Shown in pieces: positions 5,830-7,568 of a stretch of DNA of 7,568 nucleotides. Source of the DNA: an uncultured Clostridia bacterium (GTDB lineage: Bacteria; Bacillota; Clostridia; Christensenellales; Aristaeellaceae); the NCBI GenBank assembly GCA_944363005.1, contig CALVTV010000061.1, forward strand, positions 1-7,568, written 5' to 3'. The first letter of the stretch is position 1, and the number at the start of each line of letters is the position of its first letter. A program made the translations under genes and the position numbers. Under the pieces are notes generated by a model. It made no database searches. It saw only the letters and a list, made by a program, of their open reading frames with translations, and was not told the origin of the DNA.

Positions 5830-6503
5830 GCGGCGCGGTGATTCGCGGCGTGATCTTTGATCTGGATGGCACGCTGCTGGATACGGAAAAGCTGTACCTG
5901 CGCTTCTGGCTGGAGGCAGCGCACGCGCTGGGATATCCTATGCAGCCGGAACATGCGCTGGCCATCCGCGCAACGGCGGCGCAGTACGCGGAACCCTTGC
6001 TCAAGCGGCTTGTTTGCCCCGAGTTTGACTATAAGGCCGTTCGCGCATTGCGCCGGGAGCGCATGGAGGCCTATATCGATGCGCATGGGATTGAGCCCAA
6101 ACCCGGCATGCACGAGGCACTCGAGTGGCTGCGGGAACACGGTCTTCGCATCGGTTTGGCCACGGCGACGGATGAGACGAGGGCCCGACGCTATCTGCGC
6201 ATGGTGGGGGCGGAGGCATACTTTGATGCTGTTACCTGTGCAAGCATGGTGAATTGCGGAAAACCTGCTCCGGACATCTATCTGCTTGCGGCGCGGCGAA
6301 CCGGCGTTTTGCCGCAAGAGGCGCTGGCCGTTGAGGATGCGCCCAGCGGCATACGCTCGGCGCATGCGGCAGGGCTGCATCCGGTTATGGTGCCCGACCG
6401 CGACCAGCCGGATGCGGCGTTGCGCGCGCTGTGCGAGGCGGTTGTCCCTTCGCTTTTTGACGTTCCGTCCCTGTTTGACGGCTTATTTTCACTGAACTTG
6501 TGA
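5826..6503 (+). CDS. HAD-superfamily phosphatase, beta-phosphoglucomutase-like subfamily
   Basis: HAD hydrolases remove phosphate through an aspartyl-phosphate intermediate. All four motifs are seen in the 225-residue product: motif I FDLDGTLLDT (nucleophile Asp12, acid/base Asp14), motif II around Thr113 in LATAT, motif III Lys146 in CGKPAPDIY, and motif IV Glu170-Asp171 in EDAPSG, which hold Mg. A helical cap (about 17-92) lies between motifs I and II, as in phosphoglycolate phosphatase and beta-phosphoglucomutase relatives. The start ATG 5826 overlaps the dehydrogenase stop by four bases, with only a weak GGTGAAGGG ahead, so translation is probably coupled. Partners such as 2-phosphoglycolate or a sugar phosphate are guesses. 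The C-terminus carries a tandem VPSLFD VPSLFD. A longer frame reaching 5694 exists inside the dehydrogenase gene but has no ribosome site. Confidence 0.93.
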   Translation: MSGAVIRGVIFDLDGTLLDTEKLYLRFWLEAAHALGYPMQPEHALAIRATAAQYAEPLLKRLVCPEFDYKAVRALRRERMEAYIDAHGIEPKPGMHEALEWLREHGLRIGLATATDETRARRYLRMVGAEAYFDAVTCASMVNCGKPAPDIYLLAARRTGVLPQEALAVEDAPSGIRSAHAAGLHPVMVPDRDQPDAALRALCEAVVPSLFDVPSLFDGLFSLNL

Positions 6504-6531
6504 AGGTTTTGAAAAATATTGGCGGAGTGTG

Positions 6532-6559
6532 TTGATTTCAGCCCATAATTTGCTATAAT
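6532..6559 (+). promoter_or_regulatory. Extended -10 promoter for the cytidylate-kinase-like gene
   Basis: TATAAT (6554-6559) is preceded by TGC (6551-6553), the extended -10 element. A TTGATT -35 box (6532-6537) lies 16 bases upstream. The start would fall near 6566, with a leader of about 40 bases. There is no terminator between the HAD gene and this promoter, so read-through from upstream is also possible. Confidence 0.85.
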
Positions 6560-6605
6560 TAAATTGATGGGAGTAACCTTTGCGCCATAGGCAGGAGGGA
6601 TCTGA

Positions 6606-7226
6606 ATGGACAATCGCGTGATTACAATTGCCCGCAGTTATGGAAGTGGAGGCCGGCGGATGGGCCGTCTGTTGGCCAAGGAACTCGGTTATGAGTATTA
6701 TGACCGTGAGATTTTGCGCATGGCTTCCGATGTGAGCGGGATCAACGAGGAACTGTTCAGCCAGGTGGACGAAAACCGCCGCATGCCCTTGTTCCGCATT
6801 GCGCGCGAGGTGTACACCGGCGAGGTGATCCCGCCGGACAGCGACGACTTCATTTCGAACGAAAACCTCTTCCGCTATCAGGCCAAGATCATCCGCGAGT
6901 TGGCGGCTTCGCACAACTGTGTGATCGTCGGCCGGTGCGCCAACTTTATTTTGCGCGGACGGGAGAACGTCATCAACGTATTTGTCTCCGCGCCGGTGGT
7001 GGACTGCGTGCGCCGCGTGATGGAGATCGACGGCCTTACGCTGGAAGAGGCGGAAAAGAAGATCAAGAAGATTGACAAGCGCCGCGCTGATTACTTCAAG
7101 TACTTCACGGGCCGCCAGTGGCACGACGCCGCGCTTTACGATCTTTGCCTGAATACGGGCCACATGAGCGATCAGCGCTGTGTGGACGTTGTTCGCGCGT
7201 ATATGGACGCGCGATTTGAAGAATAA
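6606..7226 (+). CDS. Cytidylate kinase-like family protein (Cytidylate_kin2 type)
   Basis: Members of this P-loop family resemble CMP kinase but most have no proven substrate. The 206-residue product opens with VITIARSYGSGGRRMGRLLAKELGYEYYD, the family N-terminus in which the P-loop is GSGGR rather than the classic GKS/T, then VIVGRCANFIL (about 100-110), the second core strand and its loop, then the acceptor/lid region with R-R-A-D-Y-F and a final D-L-C-L-N-T strand. The protein is about the normal length (about 200). The start at ATG 6606 has AGGAGGG (6593-6599) six bases upstream. It is followed 78 bases later by a thymidine kinase gene on the same strand, which hints at a shared nucleotide-metabolism role; that is inference. 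Cytoplasmic: no signal peptide or TM segment. Confidence 0.93.
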   Translation: MDNRVITIARSYGSGGRRMGRLLAKELGYEYYDREILRMASDVSGINEELFSQVDENRRMPLFRIAREVYTGEVIPPDSDDFISNENLFRYQAKIIRELAASHNCVIVGRCANFILRGRENVINVFVSAPVVDCVRRVMEIDGLTLEEAEKKIKKIDKRRADYFKYFTGRQWHDAALYDLCLNTGHMSDQRCVDVVRAYMDARFEE

Positions 7227-7230
7227 CACG

Positions 7231-7265
7231 GCTTGATTCCTGCGCGCGGCGGGATATGATCAAGC
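7231..7265 (+). other. Bulged hairpin between the cytidylate-kinase-like gene and tdk
   Basis: GCTTGAT (7231-7237) pairs with ATCAAGC (7259-7265). Directly inside, TCCTGC (7238-7243) pairs with GCGGGA (7249-7254), one pair being T-G. The loop is GCGCG and a four-base TATG bulge lies on the right side. No T-run follows, so it is not a standard terminator. It might act as an RNA-processing or regulatory element in the tdk leader. Confidence 0.5.
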
Positions 7266-7304
7266 GAGATTTCATGCCGATTTGGCGCGCAAGGAGAATA
7301 GGTC

Positions 7305-7568
7305 ATGGCGAAACTCTACTTCCGGTATGGGGCAATGGGTTCCAGCAAGACGGCCAATGCGGTCATGGTTCAGTATAACTACAGGGAACGCGGGCAACAG
7401 GTGCTCATGCTCAAGCCAAAGCTCGAAAACCGGGATGGCGAAAGCATCGTGCGTTCGCGCTGCGGGCTGGAGGCGCAATGCCGCTTTGTGGAGGATCTGC
7501 CGTCCATTTCGCTGGATGGGATCGCCTGCGTGATCGTGGATGAGGCGCACTTCCTGACGCGTGATCAG
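7305..7568 (+). CDS. tdk: Thymidine kinase, type II, N-terminal part (3' end outside window)
   Basis: Thymidine kinase phosphorylates thymidine to dTMP with ATP in the salvage pathway. The frame is open from ATG 7305 to the window end, giving 88 residues. Motifs: P-loop RYGAMGSSKT (7-16), in which Ser14 replaces the Gly before the Lys, the KPKLENRDG segment (37-45), the SRCGL segment (51-55, compare SRIGL), and Walker B VIVDEAHFL (76-84), a variant of DEAQF. The C-terminal lasso and zinc ribbon would lie beyond 7568. AAGGAGA (7291-7297) is seven bases ahead of the ATG. It follows a nucleotide-kinase-like gene on the same strand with a 78-base gap and no visible promoter between, so the two may be co-transcribed. 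Identification is firm despite truncation; substrate details rest on the family. Confidence 0.93.
   Translation, partial: MAKLYFRYGAMGSSKTANAVMVQYNYRERGQQVLMLKPKLENRDGESIVRSRCGLEAQCRFVEDLPSISLDGIACVIVDEAHFLTRDQ

Noticed and set aside
1..7568. CRISPR array, insertion sequence, prophage, toxin-antitoxin or tRNA
   Set aside because: No regularly spaced repeats, transposase-like protein, terminal inverted repeats or tRNA-like cloverleaf seen on reading both strands.

Overview
The window reads as chromosomal core DNA from a Gram-positive, Firmicutes-type bacterium, most likely a fairly GC-rich member of the Clostridia. The evidence is strong AGGAGG-type ribosome binding sites, near-consensus SigA promoters (TTGAAA/TATAAT class), a division cluster in the order ftsQ-ftsA-ftsZ, a divergent FtsA, and Thr/Pro-rich tails on secreted proteins. 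The order or family is a guess; I cannot search a database. No mobile element, CRISPR array, rRNA or tRNA was seen.

Left part (1-3257, + strand): the end of the division cluster. It holds the C-terminal part of an FtsQ/DivIB-like protein, then a 174-base gap with its own promoter and a structured leader, then ftsA, then ftsZ with a GTG start, closed by a strong intrinsic terminator. FtsQ belongs to the periplasm-facing divisome. FtsA tethers FtsZ to the membrane, and FtsZ forms the ring. The genes often linked downstream of ftsZ in spore formers (spoIIGA/sigE/sigG) are not here.

Middle part (3258-4798, - strand): a Nudix hydrolase gene that converges on ftsZ, and upstream of it a gene for an exported Thr/Pro-rich protein with its own good promoter and a terminator between the two genes.

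Right part (4799-7568, + strand): a promoter divergent from the exported-protein promoter drives a D-2-hydroxyacid dehydrogenase gene and a HAD phosphatase gene joined by an ATGA overlap. An extended -10 promoter then precedes a cytidylate-kinase-like gene, followed by the 5' part of a type II thymidine kinase gene cut by the window end. The last two suggest a nucleotide-phosphorylation (salvage) neighbourhood.

The region is mostly ordinary housekeeping. The most noteworthy signals are RNA-level: the ftsA Shine-Dalgarno sequence lies exactly in the loop of a 5-bp hairpin, a hairpin covers a potential Shine-Dalgarno in the ftsZ/Nudix gap, and a bulged hairpin lies ahead of tdk. I see no convincing new multi-gene system.
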